DNA of 64,000 bases from Hydrangea macrophylla (Eukaryota; Streptophyta; Magnoliopsida; Cornales; Hydrangeaceae): contig CM066982.1 of NCBI GenBank assembly GCA_033977485.1, forward strand, positions 14,313,218-14,377,217, read 5' to 3'. The translations under genes and the position numbers were made by a program. Under the pieces are notes generated by a model, which searched no databases, was not told where the DNA came from, and saw only the letters and a list, made by a program, of their open reading frames with translations. Positions 36,105-47,800 of this stretch are shown here, one piece after another. Positions within the stretch are counted from its first letter, which is position 1. Every line of letters starts with the position of its first letter.

Positions 36105-36315
36105 TGAGAGGGCTCACAAGGATCGATAACCGGGGAAATTTATGATAACCGAAGTGAGGATGTTCACAACAAATGAGAAAGCTCACGGTGATCGATTTGG
36201 CAAGAAAGTATATGCTATGTGAGGAGGGTCGCTGACAAGTAAGACAAATGGAGTAAGGAAGCTCTCGATAAGTGAGGAAGCTCATGATAACCGACAGGTG
36301 AGGAAGCTCACGTTA
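36105..36315. repeat. Degenerate tandem repeat in O1
   Basis: Variants of GTGAGGAAGCTCAYGATAAC recur about six to eight times with irregular spacing between 36105 and 36315. Confidence 0.65.
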
Positions 36316-36384
36316 GTATGATGGATGATGAATCTTATCAACGGGTGCAAGGCCGTAAAAGTTGGTTCTGGTTTTTCGTTTATT

Positions 36385-36900
36385 TTCTGCTGGGGATATT
36401 GGGGAATTCTTTCTGAGAACCCCTCACGACTTCTGACTGAGAACCAGGATCCATGTTTGAATCACTCACGGTTGATAGAATTTAGCAATGCTCAATCCAA
36501 GAGAGCCTGGTTAGGGCCTCTGGGAGCTGATATGTTTTTGATTTTATCCTCGGGGGATAGTGTTAGATTCTCTGAGAACCTCTCTTCGACTGCTTCTTGA
36601 TCAGGGACCAGGACCCATCTCTGAATCTCACACGGTTGATCGAACCTTCCAGGGCTCAATCCAAAAAGAGCCAGTTAGGGTCTTCGAGAGCCGATTTCTT
36701 TCTGTAATTGTCCTCTGAGGATAATGGGGGGCTTTTCTGAGAGTCTTTCTTGACTGTCGATCGAAAACTAAGACTCAGATCTGAATCTCTCATGGTTGAT
36801 CAACTACTGCGACGGTTATTCTGAAAAAGCCTGTTCGGGCCTTCGAGAGCTGTTTTTTCTATACAACTGTCCTCTAGGGATAAGTTGGATCTACTAGGGA
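36385..36900. repeat. ~160-bp tandem repeat in O1, three copies
   Basis: Units start near 36388, 36548 and 36712. Each holds, in order, a GGGGATA...TTCTGAGA word, GACT...GACCAGGA, CTGAATCTC...GGTTGATC, CTCAATCCAA-like text and GGGCCTTCGAGAGC. A partial fourth starts near 36878. Divergent, no coding capacity. Confidence 0.65.
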
Positions 36901-37192
36901 TAAAACCTTGTAAACCTCGACTGTAATGGGCCACTGGGGCTGATCAGGGGCAAAAATGGGCTAAAAAAAGCCAAAATGGGCTGAAATGGCGCAAAATGGA
37001 GCGAAGCGAGCAGTGCTGCGGCTGCATTGGGCCACTGCCTTGGAGGTAGTTGGTCAGTGCCACGGTGGCACTGGGTGGCCAGACTCTATGTTTGTATATC
37101 TTGAGTTTTTGAGCTCCAAATGCTCATTTTTGGCCATTTTGAGGGTATTTTTGGATCCAAAATCCGTCAAAACGCAGCTTGTGTACGCTCAG

Positions 37193-39480
37193 GTGAGTAA
37201 TCTTTCCCCATGATTGGAATTTTGATTGGTGTTTTAGTTTTCTCTAATTTTCAAGAAGAAAGTTTGGTTTTCACTTCCATTTTCTTTGTAGATCCATGGC
37301 TTCAAACTCGAGGAGGCTCTCCAAGAAGGCCAAGGAACAGGTGAGAGCCGAGAGTCAACCTCCGGAGTTGAATTTACGCGACCCTCAATGTCATCTTCGG
37401 TCGCGGTTCTAACGAGCCAAGTATGTGAAACTTTTGGCAGTTATGTGCATTATGCTAGTTTAGTGAATTGTAATGTGCGCCTAGAGGTCGTTGGGAAGCC
37501 CATTTGGTGTTTGTTTGTTGATTTTGTGAAGTCGGACTTCGGGTAGTGAATAGTGATTTGGTACTCGTTTTTGTTGTTTTTGATATGTATATGTGCCGGA
37601 GGTGGTCTTGAAGAGCCACAGTAATCTCGCTCACGCTTTTCTGTGGTACACCCAACTTTCGCCTACTGTCAAGAAAATGGTAGATGAGGCCGGGTTTAGC
37701 GGCTTTCTCCGCCTGGTTTCAAAGAGTACTAATGACCTGACCCACTTTTATGCTCTTATAGAGAGATGGTGGGATACGACGAATACTTTTCACCTACCAT
37801 TCGATCAAATAACGATGACGCCCTTCGATTTTTCCATGATCACCGGCTTGAGAGTTGGCGGAAAGTGCCTGATCTTTGATTATTTCTACGAGATTGATAC
37901 TGAGGCCGTTGAGATGCTGATTAGGGCTGTTCTTCCAGGTCTGGAAGGGCCTCGGTTTCCTTGCGGCTGGATTTATCGAGCTTATGGTAGGGGGGACACA
38001 CTCAGATCGACAAGAAACTGCTACGGGTCTTTCTCCTGTAAGTTCTCGACTGTTCGATTCTTGCGACACAAAATGATCGGGTGAGATTGCGGCTCCTTTC
38101 TTTCTTGGCGACCATTGACGAGATTCCTTCTTATGACTGGGGCAGTGCTGCCTTGGCCCACCTTTACAAGCATATGGGCGAGGTTTCCCGTGGCGGCATT
38201 AAATCCACTGGAGGATTCTGGCAAGCCTGGGAGGTATGACTCGTGACTTTTCCTTTTCTTTCGGTCCTTTCTTATTTCTATTTTCTGACTTTCATTTTTT
38301 TGTGCAGCTTTGGAGCTTTGAGTACTTGAAAATGTTGGCTCCTACCCTGGCCAATGAGTCGGGTGAAGACGAGGATGGTATGGCTCCTGTGCCGTTGTTC
38401 CCTCGAGGCTTGAGATGGAGAAGGGATGTTGTTGGGGTCAAGAGCGGGGCCCACCGGATCGTCCTTCTGAGAAATTTCTTATCCGAGTTGACGGTCGCTA
38501 GCGTTGATTGGACACCCTGGGAGCATGTTTCCTATGCTGCCCCAGAGGAGATACAGGCGGTGAGACCTCTTGTTTCTTGCCGACTTCTGATGGAGAGTAT
38601 TGAGCATAGGCAGTGGTACCTTGGTGAGCGGGTATCTCGGCAGGTGGTTGGTGGTATGAGGTACCGCGTTCCTCATGCCCCTCCTATGATGGATGTTGGT
38701 GACCTCTCTGGTGCTGCTTTGCTGGCAGCTTTGGCTGGTACTGATGCTTGGGTTCATTTTCGCTCTGAGATAGGATATGAGACCTACCGTGGTCGCTTTC
38801 TGATGCTGAACTTTCCACTCCTGGATGTGAGTTTCTTTTACATTTTTGTCTCTATTCGTCACTTATGTTTTTTGGACTTATCTTTTCCTACAGCTTCGCG
38901 AGATGTATAGGAGACTGGCTCCCCCAGCTTCTGATCCTATCCCTCCTTGGGATTGGACCATTAATGTTTTGGGTGCCGATGGCTCTCCGTAGGTCATGGA
39001 GGTGCCGTGAGTTACGTGCGGTTATCCCACCCAGCCACCAGGCGTCCTCAACGTCCCTTGGAGTTATGCTGAGGAGGGTCATGCCTTGGAAACTAGCTTA
39101 CGGTCTTTGGTCCTCATACGGGATCATCGGGTATGTCTCTAATTTTGTGCTCCTTAAGCTTATGAGGTTCTAACCCTATATTTCACCCTTGGCAGATGGA
39201 CGGTATGCGGCAGTTCGCCACTAGTCAAATGGTGTCCTTGGTAAGTTTCTGACTCGACTCTGTTTTTGTATTTTTGTTACTTCTTGGCTGGTTGTATTTA
39301 TTTTGCACGTGCAGTGTTGAGGAGGTGGTGCTGGCTCGTCAAGAACCAGGTCAAGGTGCAGGGGCGGCGGGAGGAGGCCATCGCCGACGTACACTCCGGG
39401 TGGTCCGTCAGAGGATGAAGAGGATCGGAGGAGGACTGAGGCCTTCTAAGCGGGGACTTTGTTTTATCCCCATTTCATGT
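37193..39480 (+). pseudogene. Plant mobile domain (PMD) gene, multi-exon, antisense within O1
   Basis: The PMD-like exon (about 37598-38233) contains MVDEAGFSGFLRLVSKSTND, ERWWDTTNTFHLPF and ITMTPFDFSMITGL, the signature of the aminotransferase-like PMD family (PF10536; MAIN/MAIL1 relatives). After a frame change at a G-run (37986-37992) it reads DRVRLRLLSFLATIDEIPSY and GGIKSTGGFWQAWE. Exon 38308-38826 continues with LWSFEYLKMLAPT. GT-AG introns: 37193-37291 (5' leader), 38234-38307, 38827-38893, 39131-39195 and 39241-39314; another may start at 37421. A short first exon (ATG 37296, MASNSRRLSKKAKEQ) hits a stop at 37410. Stops make this copy broken. It lies opposite to pol, which may be why introns survived RNA-mediated copying. 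Family function (gene silencing, genome stability) is known only for cellular members. Confidence 0.75.
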
Positions 39481-39793
39481 CTTCAATTGGGTTGTACTAG
39501 TGAATTATGGACAATGTGTAGGATGATGTATAGGATAATGTGTCACCTTTGACGGAGTTTTATGATGTTTTGCCTTTTAAGCCGGATAGTTTCCGGTTTG
39601 AAGGCGCGATTATGTGCTTGTTTTAGTTGGTGATCGTGGGATGATATATATGCATTGTGATCCTGTGATTGTTGATGTTACTGTGATGAACAGCTTTATG
39701 ATAGTAAGTGTGTTTGCCTTGCAGGTAGGATAGTCCGTGAAACAGGGAGGTGCTGCCGAAATTTCAAAATTTTCTAAAGCCGCGACAGAAAAC
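39481..39793 (+). other. Spacer between the two antisense ORFs
   Basis: Probable 3' end of the PMD transcript and leader of the next ORF. No domain was seen; CTTGCAG at 39719-39725 could be a splice acceptor. Confidence 0.4.
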
Positions 39794-40791
39794 ATGGCAT
39801 TGTATGATCCCGCTCAACTCACAGCTTGGTTGAACATCATGGATAGTGTGAAATAGATCAATCTTTTTAGCTACGGCTTGACCGAGCTATTCTCTCTTTG
39901 CCAGATGGCTTTGAACGCTGAGTTCATGCATGCTGCCATTGCCCATTGGGACCCGATAAATCATGTCTTCAATTTTAACGGCCTGGAGATGTGCCCCTAT
40001 TTGAAGAGTTCTGTGCTATCCTCGGCTTCAATCCGGACTCTAACCTGATTCTTCCTTCTGCTGATACTCCTAGTCCCACGCGAGGCTTGGCTGAATACTT
40101 GAATTGTTCCACCACCATCTCCCGCCAACTAGTTCATGGTGAGGTTATTGACATTGCTTCCATCATTACTCGGTATGCTAGTCCTGGGGATTCCAGTGTA
40201 TATGATGCCACCCGCGAGGCTGCTCTGATACTATGCATGACTTCGCACTTTCTGTTCTCGAGTACTTATATTTACTTGGTGCATGTGTGCCTTGGGCTGA
40301 AATTGAGTAGGAACCCTATGGCCATGGTTCTGGCCGAAACCCTGAATGGTTTGGATCATGCTTTTAATCAAGGAACTCTTCTTCTTTCCGGGGCGCCTTT
40401 GGTGTTACAGGCTTGGCTCTATGAGCACCTTCAGTTATGGATAGGTAGCGTGCCGCCAGTTTACTTCCGCAAGGCCGTACTTTATTTCCATTATACTTTC
40501 GCCGACTGGGTTAGCATGCTGGGTGCTCTTTCTGGGGCAGACATTTGCTGGATTGTGGGGCGTTGGGGTCTCCATGCTGTGACTACCAACCTCGGGGATT
40601 TCCAGAGAGTGTGGTTGATGGGTCTGAGAGAGACTTCTTTCTATCATCCTCGCCGATTGGCCAGATTATACGGGCGAGTTCAGAAGGTCCCCCGGGGGTT
40701 TACTGAGAGGGTCTTTGCTTCCAGAGTCAGAGTTGTTACTATTGCTGCTTTCATCAGTGGATGGGCCTGCCGAGTAAAAGCCTACTTCTAA
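39794..40791 (+). pseudogene. Second antisense ORF of O1 (DUF7745-like)
   Basis: The start at 39794 opens MALYDPAQLTAWLNIMDSVK, then a stop (TAG, 39854). The frame continues LFSYGLTELFSLCQMALNAE and HWDPINHVFNFNGLEMCP. A one-base shift near 39990 leads to a 266-residue open block (LFEEFCAILGFNPDSN, STYIYLVHVCLGLKLSRNPM, LWIGSVPPVYFRKAVLYFHY, VWLMGLRETSFYHPRRLARL). The pattern of a WDP motif followed by EEFCAILG resembles a domain common in plant gypsy-associated proteins that I recall as DUF7745; the name is from memory. Function unknown. Only one stop and one shift disturb it. Confidence 0.6.
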
Positions 40792-41056
40792 AGACCTTTG
40801 AAGAAATAAAAGACACAAACTAAAACTAGACTTGACTGATTCTGCTTCTTTCCTCCAAGTGTCTTTGATATTTGTGATTGCTTCCTGAAGGAACTTTTTG
40901 TGTTTTCATTTATCCCTATTTATGTAATATTCGAAGTTTGTTTATCGGTGAACCTTGGTTACTTGTAGAACCTTATTTTATGCATTTGGCTTTCTGGAAA
41001 CATTTGAAGTATGATTTTGATCGGATGTTTGCTTTTGGTACTTGTTTGGGCATGCT
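40792..41056 (+). other. Downstream of second antisense ORF
   Basis: AT-rich, likely 3' untranslated sequence. An AATAAA-like signal (GAAATAAAAG) lies at about 40802. No gene seen. Confidence 0.4.
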
Positions 41057-41220
41057 GGGGTGATTAGAGGCGAACGAGAGGGGTGGCTGAAATTTGCCCC
41101 TAGTTTGGGATATGGAAGGTTGTGAGGCAAACGAGGTAGATGACCGACGTTTGCCCCTAGTTTAGAAGAGGTTCAGGCAAACGAGGCGGGTGCCCAAAGT
41201 TTGCCCCTAGTGTGAAGGGT
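41057..41220. repeat. ~50-bp tandem repeat, GCAAACGAGG...TTTGCCCCTAG
   Basis: Three units (about 41068, 41130 and 41173 onward), each pairing a GGCRAACGAG word with TTTGCCCCTAGT. The complement of the latter (CTAGGGGCAAA) resembles the polypurine tract of O1. Confidence 0.7.
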
Positions 41221-41407
41221 GACTTCTGGGTTATGGTAAGGACCACGACTTTATTTCTCTCATACGCTCATAATTTTGCCTAGGCACCAGTTAGGTGACC
41301 TAGCGAGCTCTTTTCTCTCTTATGTTATTGCGCACTTTGAATTTAACTCTAATTTTTGCCTAGGCGTCCTTTTAGATTTTTGACCTAGCGAGCCATCCTT
41401 CTTTTCT

Positions 41408-41690
41408 CTTCTAAAAGTCTGCCTACGTACCCCAGAGCGGGGATCAGGTCCAACGTAGTTCGGGCCAAGGTAGAAAAGAAATTGCTAGTTTTCTGATGGG
41501 TGGGACAACTGAACCGATGCGATTGCCTATGTATCCCCGAGTGGGAATCAGGTCGAGAGTAGTTCAGGGCCAAAGTCTTGAAAGAAAAAGGGGTTGACTA
41601 TGATGGTGTCGACCGAACCAATGCGGTTGCCTACGTATCCCCGAGTGGGAATCAGGTCGAGCGTAGTTCAGGGCGAGGCTTTGAAAGCAG
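41408..41690. repeat. ~110-bp tandem repeat next to pol end
   Basis: Three copies of a unit with TGCCTACGTATCCCCGAGTG, GGAATCAGGTCGAGCGTAGT and TCAGGGC start near 41409, 41521 and 41627. A single copy lies at the other side of the antisense region (35766). Such phrases between pol and the 3' LTR may be structural repeats of this element family. Confidence 0.75.
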
Positions 41691-41702
41691 TTTGGGGAAT
41701 GG

Positions 41703-44700
41703 TCAAGCATAGTACTTTTTAAGGCGATCCATGTTGATTGGTTCTTTGAATTCAACACCATCGAGGTCCATGAGGTAGGTCGCTCCTCCGAAAAGGATAG
41801 CGTTGACGATATAAGGTCTGACCCATTTGGGTTTGAACTTTCTGCGTGGATCAAAGATCGGAGCTCGCAGTTCTTTAAGAACAAGGTCACCCTTGACAAT
41901 TTCCTTGGACGAACCTTTTTGTTGAAAGCATGGGCTATCCTCTTTTGATAGATTCGGACATGGTCGATCGCGGCTAGGCGCTTTTCATCTATGAGAGCAA
42001 ATTCATCGTACCTCTCCCTTATCCAGTCAGATTATGAAATTTCCCATTCCACCATCACACGCAGGGATGGTAGTTCTATCTCGACTGGAAGTACTGCTTC
42101 CATCCCATATACCAGTGAGTAAGGAGTCACTCCTGTAGACGTCCTTATCGATGTTCTATATCCCCAAAGTGCGAATGGTAGCTTTTCATGCCAGTCTTTA
42201 TAGGTATCGGCCGATTTTTGTAGTATGGCCTTGACATTCTTGTTTGCAGCTTCGACTGCCCTATTAGTTTGCGGCCTGTATGATAACGACTTGTGATAAG
42301 TGATTTGTATTCCTCAAACAGATCCCTGACTTCTGCTTTGAAATGACTACCATTATCTGAAATCATCTCATGGGGGACTCCATAGCGACAGATGAGGTTC
42401 TTCTTGATGAACTTGGCTACTTCCTTGGTCCCTAACTTGGTGTGAGATATAGCTTCTACCCACTTTGTGAAGTAGTCAATGGCCACCAAAATGTATCAGT
42501 TCCCGTTTGAGGCCTTCGGAACGATTTTGTCAATGATATCGATTCCCCAAGTCGAGAATGGCCATGGGGAGGTCATACTATAGAGCAGAGATGGCGGTAC
42601 ATGCATCATGTTTGCATGGATCTGGCACTTGTGGCACCTCCTCACGTATCCGCAACAATCTTTTTCCAACGTTGTCCAATAGTATCCTTGTCTTACGATC
42701 TTTTTGGCCAGCATGTGACCGTTCATGTGTAGACCGCATACCCCTTCATATATTTCTTCCATCATCCTTTTGGCGCTCTTCCCGAACAAGCAAGTCAGGT
42801 TGTGACCATTGTACCCTTTCTTCAACAATTTTCCCGCGCAAATGATTAACTGTGCTGCGAACCTTCGAATTACTCTTTTATCTTTCTCAGTAGACTCTTG
42901 GGGGTATGTTCCTTTTTCTATAAAGTTCCAGACATCTTGATACCATGGTGTTTCATTCTCTTCTCCTTTGATTGCAGCGATTATGCTAAACGATGGTTCG
43001 TATCTTTGCTCAATTACCAGAGGCATCATTTTTACCCCTACAGGGATTTTGATCATAGAGGCTAGGGTAGCTAATGAATCTGCTAACTAATTCTCTTCCC
43101 TGGGTAGGTAAAAGAATGTTATGCTCTTGAAATGTTTCTTGAGTCCATCGAGATGGCCATGGTAGGGCTTCAACCTCTCTTCTTTTACCTTCCATTCCCC
43201 TCTGGCTTGTGACACAATGAGATTTAAATCTCCGAAGACATCCAACTTTTGAACTCTCAATTCTATGGCCACTTCTATCCCTAGAATGCATGCCTCATAT
43301 TCAGCGGTGTTGTTGGTGGCGTTATAATTGAGCTTGACTGTCAGTGGGGTATGGTCCCCATTTGGTGACACCAGGATCATACCTACTCCATATCCTTTCA
43401 TGTTGGCTGCCCCATCAAAGTACAACTTCTACTGCTCTTCTTTGATTTCCATGATATTCTCGTCCGGGAACGGGAAGTCTCCATTTTCTTTGGAATCAAC
43501 GCCGTGTTCCGCAAGATGCTCAGCTATCGTTCTCCTTTTTATCAATTTGCTTGTCACATACTTGATATCGAATTCGGACAGTAGAAGTAACCAACAGGAT
43601 ATACGGCCGGTCAAGGCTGGTTTTTCAAGAAGGTACTTTAGAGGATCTATGCGGGATATGAGCACAACTGGGAAGGCTAGCATGTAGTGCCTCAGTCGGC
43701 GAGTGCACCAAACCAAGGCCCAATATGTTTTTTCGAGGGTAGAGTAGTTGAGCTCATACCCAGTCATCCTCTTGCTAAAGTAATATATGGCTTTTTCAGA
43801 GTGGCTTTCTTCTCCTTCTTGGGCTAGGATGCATCCCATGGCATTCCCAGAGACAGACATGTAAAGAAGCAAGGGTTTATAGGGGGTAGGTGGTGAAAGG
43901 AAGGATGGTTTTTGGAGGTAGGTTTTTATTTTGTCGAAGGTGACTTGGTATTGGTCATCCCATTGGAATTTCTCTCCTTTATTTAGCAGTCAGAACAAGG
44001 GATCACATGTGGTTGTGAGCTTGGAGATGAAACCGCTGATGAATTGGATTCTCCCGAGGAACCCCCGTACTTCTTTTTCATTCTGTGGCGGCGCCATTTC
44101 TAGAATTGCCTTGATTTTGGAGGGGTCCACCTCTATCCCCCTTTGTGTGATGAGGAAACCCAGGAGCTTTCTAGAGGTTACACCAAAAGTGCACTTCTTT
44201 GGATTCAATCTCATCTTGTACTTGCGCAACCTTTCGAAAAACTTTTCCAGTGCCACCAAGTGCCCTTCTCCATCCTTGGATTTCACGATCATGTCATCTA
44301 CGTACACTTCTACTTCCTTGTGAATCATGTCATGCAACAAAGTAGTGGCAGCTCTTTGGTAGTACTCCAGCGTTCTTGAGTCCGAAAGGCATTACCCTAT
44401 AACAGTAGGTCCCCTAAGGTGTGGTAAATGTCGTCTTTTTCCGATCTTCTGGCGCCATTAGAATCTGATTGTACCCCGAAAAGCCATCCATGAATGACAG
44501 TAGCTCATGTCCAGCAGTGTTATCTACCAAGACATCGATGTAGGGAAGCGGGAAGTCGTCCTTAGGACTGGCCTTGTTTAGATCACGGAAGTCGACGCAC
44601 ACACGAACTTTTTCGTCCTTCTTGGGAACTGGCACAATGTTGGCAACCCATTCTAGATACTCTGTAACAATGATAAACCCTGCCTTGAACTGTTTTTCTA

Positions 44701-44760
44701 CCTCTTCTTTGACCTTCAGTGCCCATTCTGGTCTCATGCGCCGCGTTTCAGACACAGTCG
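41703..44760 (-). pseudogene. O1 pol: RT, RNase H, second RNase H, integrase (frameshifted)
   Basis: RT: RRMRPEWALKVKEEVEKQFK, VCVDFRDLNKASPKDDFPLP, HELLSFMDGFSGYNQILMAP (44414-44755), then EVEVYVDDMIVKSKDGEGHL (43990-44340), intact YVDD. RNase H: 43429-43872 (GRISCWLLLLSEFDIKYV). A second, archaeal-type RNase H typical of Tat/Ogre: 43087-43425 (MYFDGAANMKGYGVGMILV, NNTAEYEACILGIEVAIEL). Integrase: zinc region 42496-43056 (GYYWTTLEKDCCGYVRRCHK), core 42145-42489 (DYFTKWVEAISHTKLG, EMISDNGSHFKAEV). The C-terminus ends PINMDRLKKYYA with a stop at 41703. Several frameshifts; gag and protease are missing upstream. Confidence 0.88.
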
Positions 44761-44870
44761 GGGGGAAATGCAGGAGTGAAATGCGGTGAACCAGACACAG
44801 TAAAAAGGTGATTTTAAGGATGCTTCTTATGAGTCAAACCACTGTATTATTTTGTTTTGAAAATAAAAAT

Positions 44871-44887
44871 CCCCAGAAGAGTCGCCA
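44871..44887 (-). other. O1 primer-binding site
   Basis: Minus strand TGGCGACTCTTCTGGGG lies three bases from the LTR end. TGGCGACTC primers are characteristic of Ogre-type elements. Confidence 0.7.
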
Positions 44888-44890
44888 GAT

Positions 44891-47800
44891 TGTGGACACG
44901 CGGAATTCCGCTTTCCTTTTGTTTGTTTTGAGATTATTTTGAAAAAGGAAAGGAAAAAAAGGTCTGTTGAAAACAGATACAGAGTCACCACTTGGTCATT
45001 AAGGAACCAAAAAACCTAATTTTGACTTACCCAAATAGATAAAGGGCGTCGGCCTTTCATAACCAAAGAACTTGGCTCGGGGTTTTGGTACGAGAGAGGA
45101 AGGAGCCTTTGTCACAACTAAAACACCCTCAACTCACCCCGTCTTTCGACGGGCCTCACTTAGCATCCAAATAATCATCTTATACTATGTGTGGTTCGAT
45201 AATTAATACTATGATAGTATATTACACCACACAAGAATTTTGAAATGGAAGATCAAAAGATAAGATATCGTTCATAAGATCTTAGCCAAATATCATGCAA
45301 TGCAAAAGTGAAAGATCACACGAACAAACCTAGGAAAAATCGTCTAATCATATATCAAGTAATCAAGTTTTCCTAATCTAGAAAAGTGGGGGATATGAGT
45401 TGTTCTCGAAACAAATAAATAAAATAAATCAAAATATGCTTAGCAAGCTAATATGATGCATGTTAATCTTTGCGAAAAGAAGATTTCTCAATCCCCGGGA
45501 CGGATGAGAAAGGAAGATTAGGTTGAGGGGGAGCATGAACGTATGACCTAGTTCAATCCTTATAATCTTCTTAGATTGGGAGTCACAAAAACCCCAAATC
45601 TTGCATGGATGTAATATATGATCCTAGAATGTGCAAATGTTGTAGTGTGTTTGTGTACATGGACTTTCTAAAGTAACTTAGAAGTCTAAAATATGCATGA
45701 ATGCATGAAGGAAATAATCATAGAATATGTACAAATGTATTATGGACTACTTCCTAAGATATGAACAAATTTGGAGTGCATGTAAGCATCAAATCAAAAG
45801 ATGGAAGTAAAAGTATACTTGCTGTGAATAGTGTACAGAACAGTGACATGATCTTGTGAAAAATGAAAAGTAGAGTTAGGAATATTTTCAATGCATGATT
45901 TTTTACGGAGATCGTCATTATTATGTCTTTAACACAAATCAAAAAGCCAATCCTCAATAACTATTACAGATTGAGAGAAATCACATAAACAATAGAGGTC
46001 ACTCATAAACAGAGTTCGTACTGTTGACTGAAATGTTAAAAAATCTTAGAAACTAGAAACAAAAGATCTAGAGGCCCATATTATACAGAATGTTTTCTAA
46101 GCCACTGAAGTTCAAGGGAAAAATAATTTAGGACCACAGGTTTAGGAAAAAATTTCTAAAAGACAAGTTGAAAGTCAACCAAGCTGCTGTGACAGTAAAA
46201 ACAGAATATCTGGAGAGAATGTTTGGATCTAAATGGACCACTTCTAGGTATTTCTATGTCAAACCAAAAATCTTGGGTGTTCTCTAATAAGTTAAGAAGA
46301 TTTTCCAAGTGGTCTCATGTTTATACCTTGAGTATTGAGTCCTAGAGAAATCTTTGAACTCAGATTGTTCACTGTTTTGAAGATTTTGGGAAGAACTAGG
46401 GTTTTATTCTTTGAAATCAAAATGAGGGGTTTAAGAGGAGTTTTGAAATAGAGGTTTTAAAAGTATATTTTCAGCACTTAAATGGAGATTATGACCACTT
46501 GAAATATCAACATTTGAACCCATATCAAGAACCTCCAAGATTGTTGGAGACATTGTTTTCATATTTGAAGACAACTTCATGAATACATAGGAATGTATTG
46601 AAGTTGAAATCATCATCTATCAAACATGTTTTTGAGGTCAAGAGCTAAACACCATGTCATCATCTAGATGATGATGAACTAGTCAGCAAATAAAAAGAAA
46701 TGATGTAAGGAGAGAGGAATATTTATATAGACAAGCAAATAAATAATCAATAGATGATATTCAATGATGTATTGGACTTGTAGCTTGGTGTTTCAGCCAT
46801 ATGTGGTGACATTGGACATGGAAGAAGCTTCCTATCTCACAAATGCTCACTAAAATGGTGGTTGGGTGTATTGAATGTGAAATAAATGGGAGTAATGAAG
46901 TAGAAAACAAAGTTTAGAATTCACTTTTTTAGTTTAAAATCAAAGGAAGAAGCTCACTTTCACTCTCCTAACCTTATCTTTTACAACTTTTCTCTCTATA
47001 ACTTCTCTAAGCTTTGTATTTGCCACCCCCAAAATGAGAAGTCAAGGGGGGTTTATATAGGCCAATTTGGGGTGATTTTGGGAATTTAGAAGTACTCCCA
47101 TTGGTTCCAAACATCTGCCAACATAGAACTACGTCGTTTTGGTTTCTAATTAATCAAAATGGACCCCCAAAATAAATTGCAAAAATGGACCATTCTAGGG
47201 GAGAGTGCCGCGGCGGCACTGGGCTTGTGCCGCGGTGGCAGTGGACCAGTGCTACTGCGGCACTGCTCCTCTGATGTCCGGATAATTCTATTTAGGCCCC
47301 AGAGGTTCTGGTATTCGCGAAAAAGCCCTATTTCGTCCGAAATTCGCAGAAAATGCGTATGAACTCCAATATGAGGTTATGATATATCGTTGGAAAGGTA
47401 ATGGAGTCTAATTTAGATAAAAAAAAATAGTTCCAAGATGGGTTACTTTGAAAAGTTTTGCGGTATTCGCGATAAAAGCCGATTCAGTCGTCTTTTTCAC
47501 TTTCAGAAATTCATAATAAATTCGTTTTAAATCCAGTAATTATGTGCAATATACCGTTGTAAAGATATTGACCTCTAGTATTCATGAAAAATGTTTGAAA
47601 AATGATACGGTGTTCCGGTTTCAAAGTCAACTTTTAGGCCAAACCGGTCAAACCTGGGATTCTCGGGAAGTTTCGGGAACCTCCGGGAGCTCCTAGGAGC
47701 TGACGTTTTCATCCGATTTTATTTTAAAACTTATTTTAGTACTTTCCACATGATCTAGAATGATTCTAGAAATTTTTAGAGAATTCGGATGATTTTGTTC

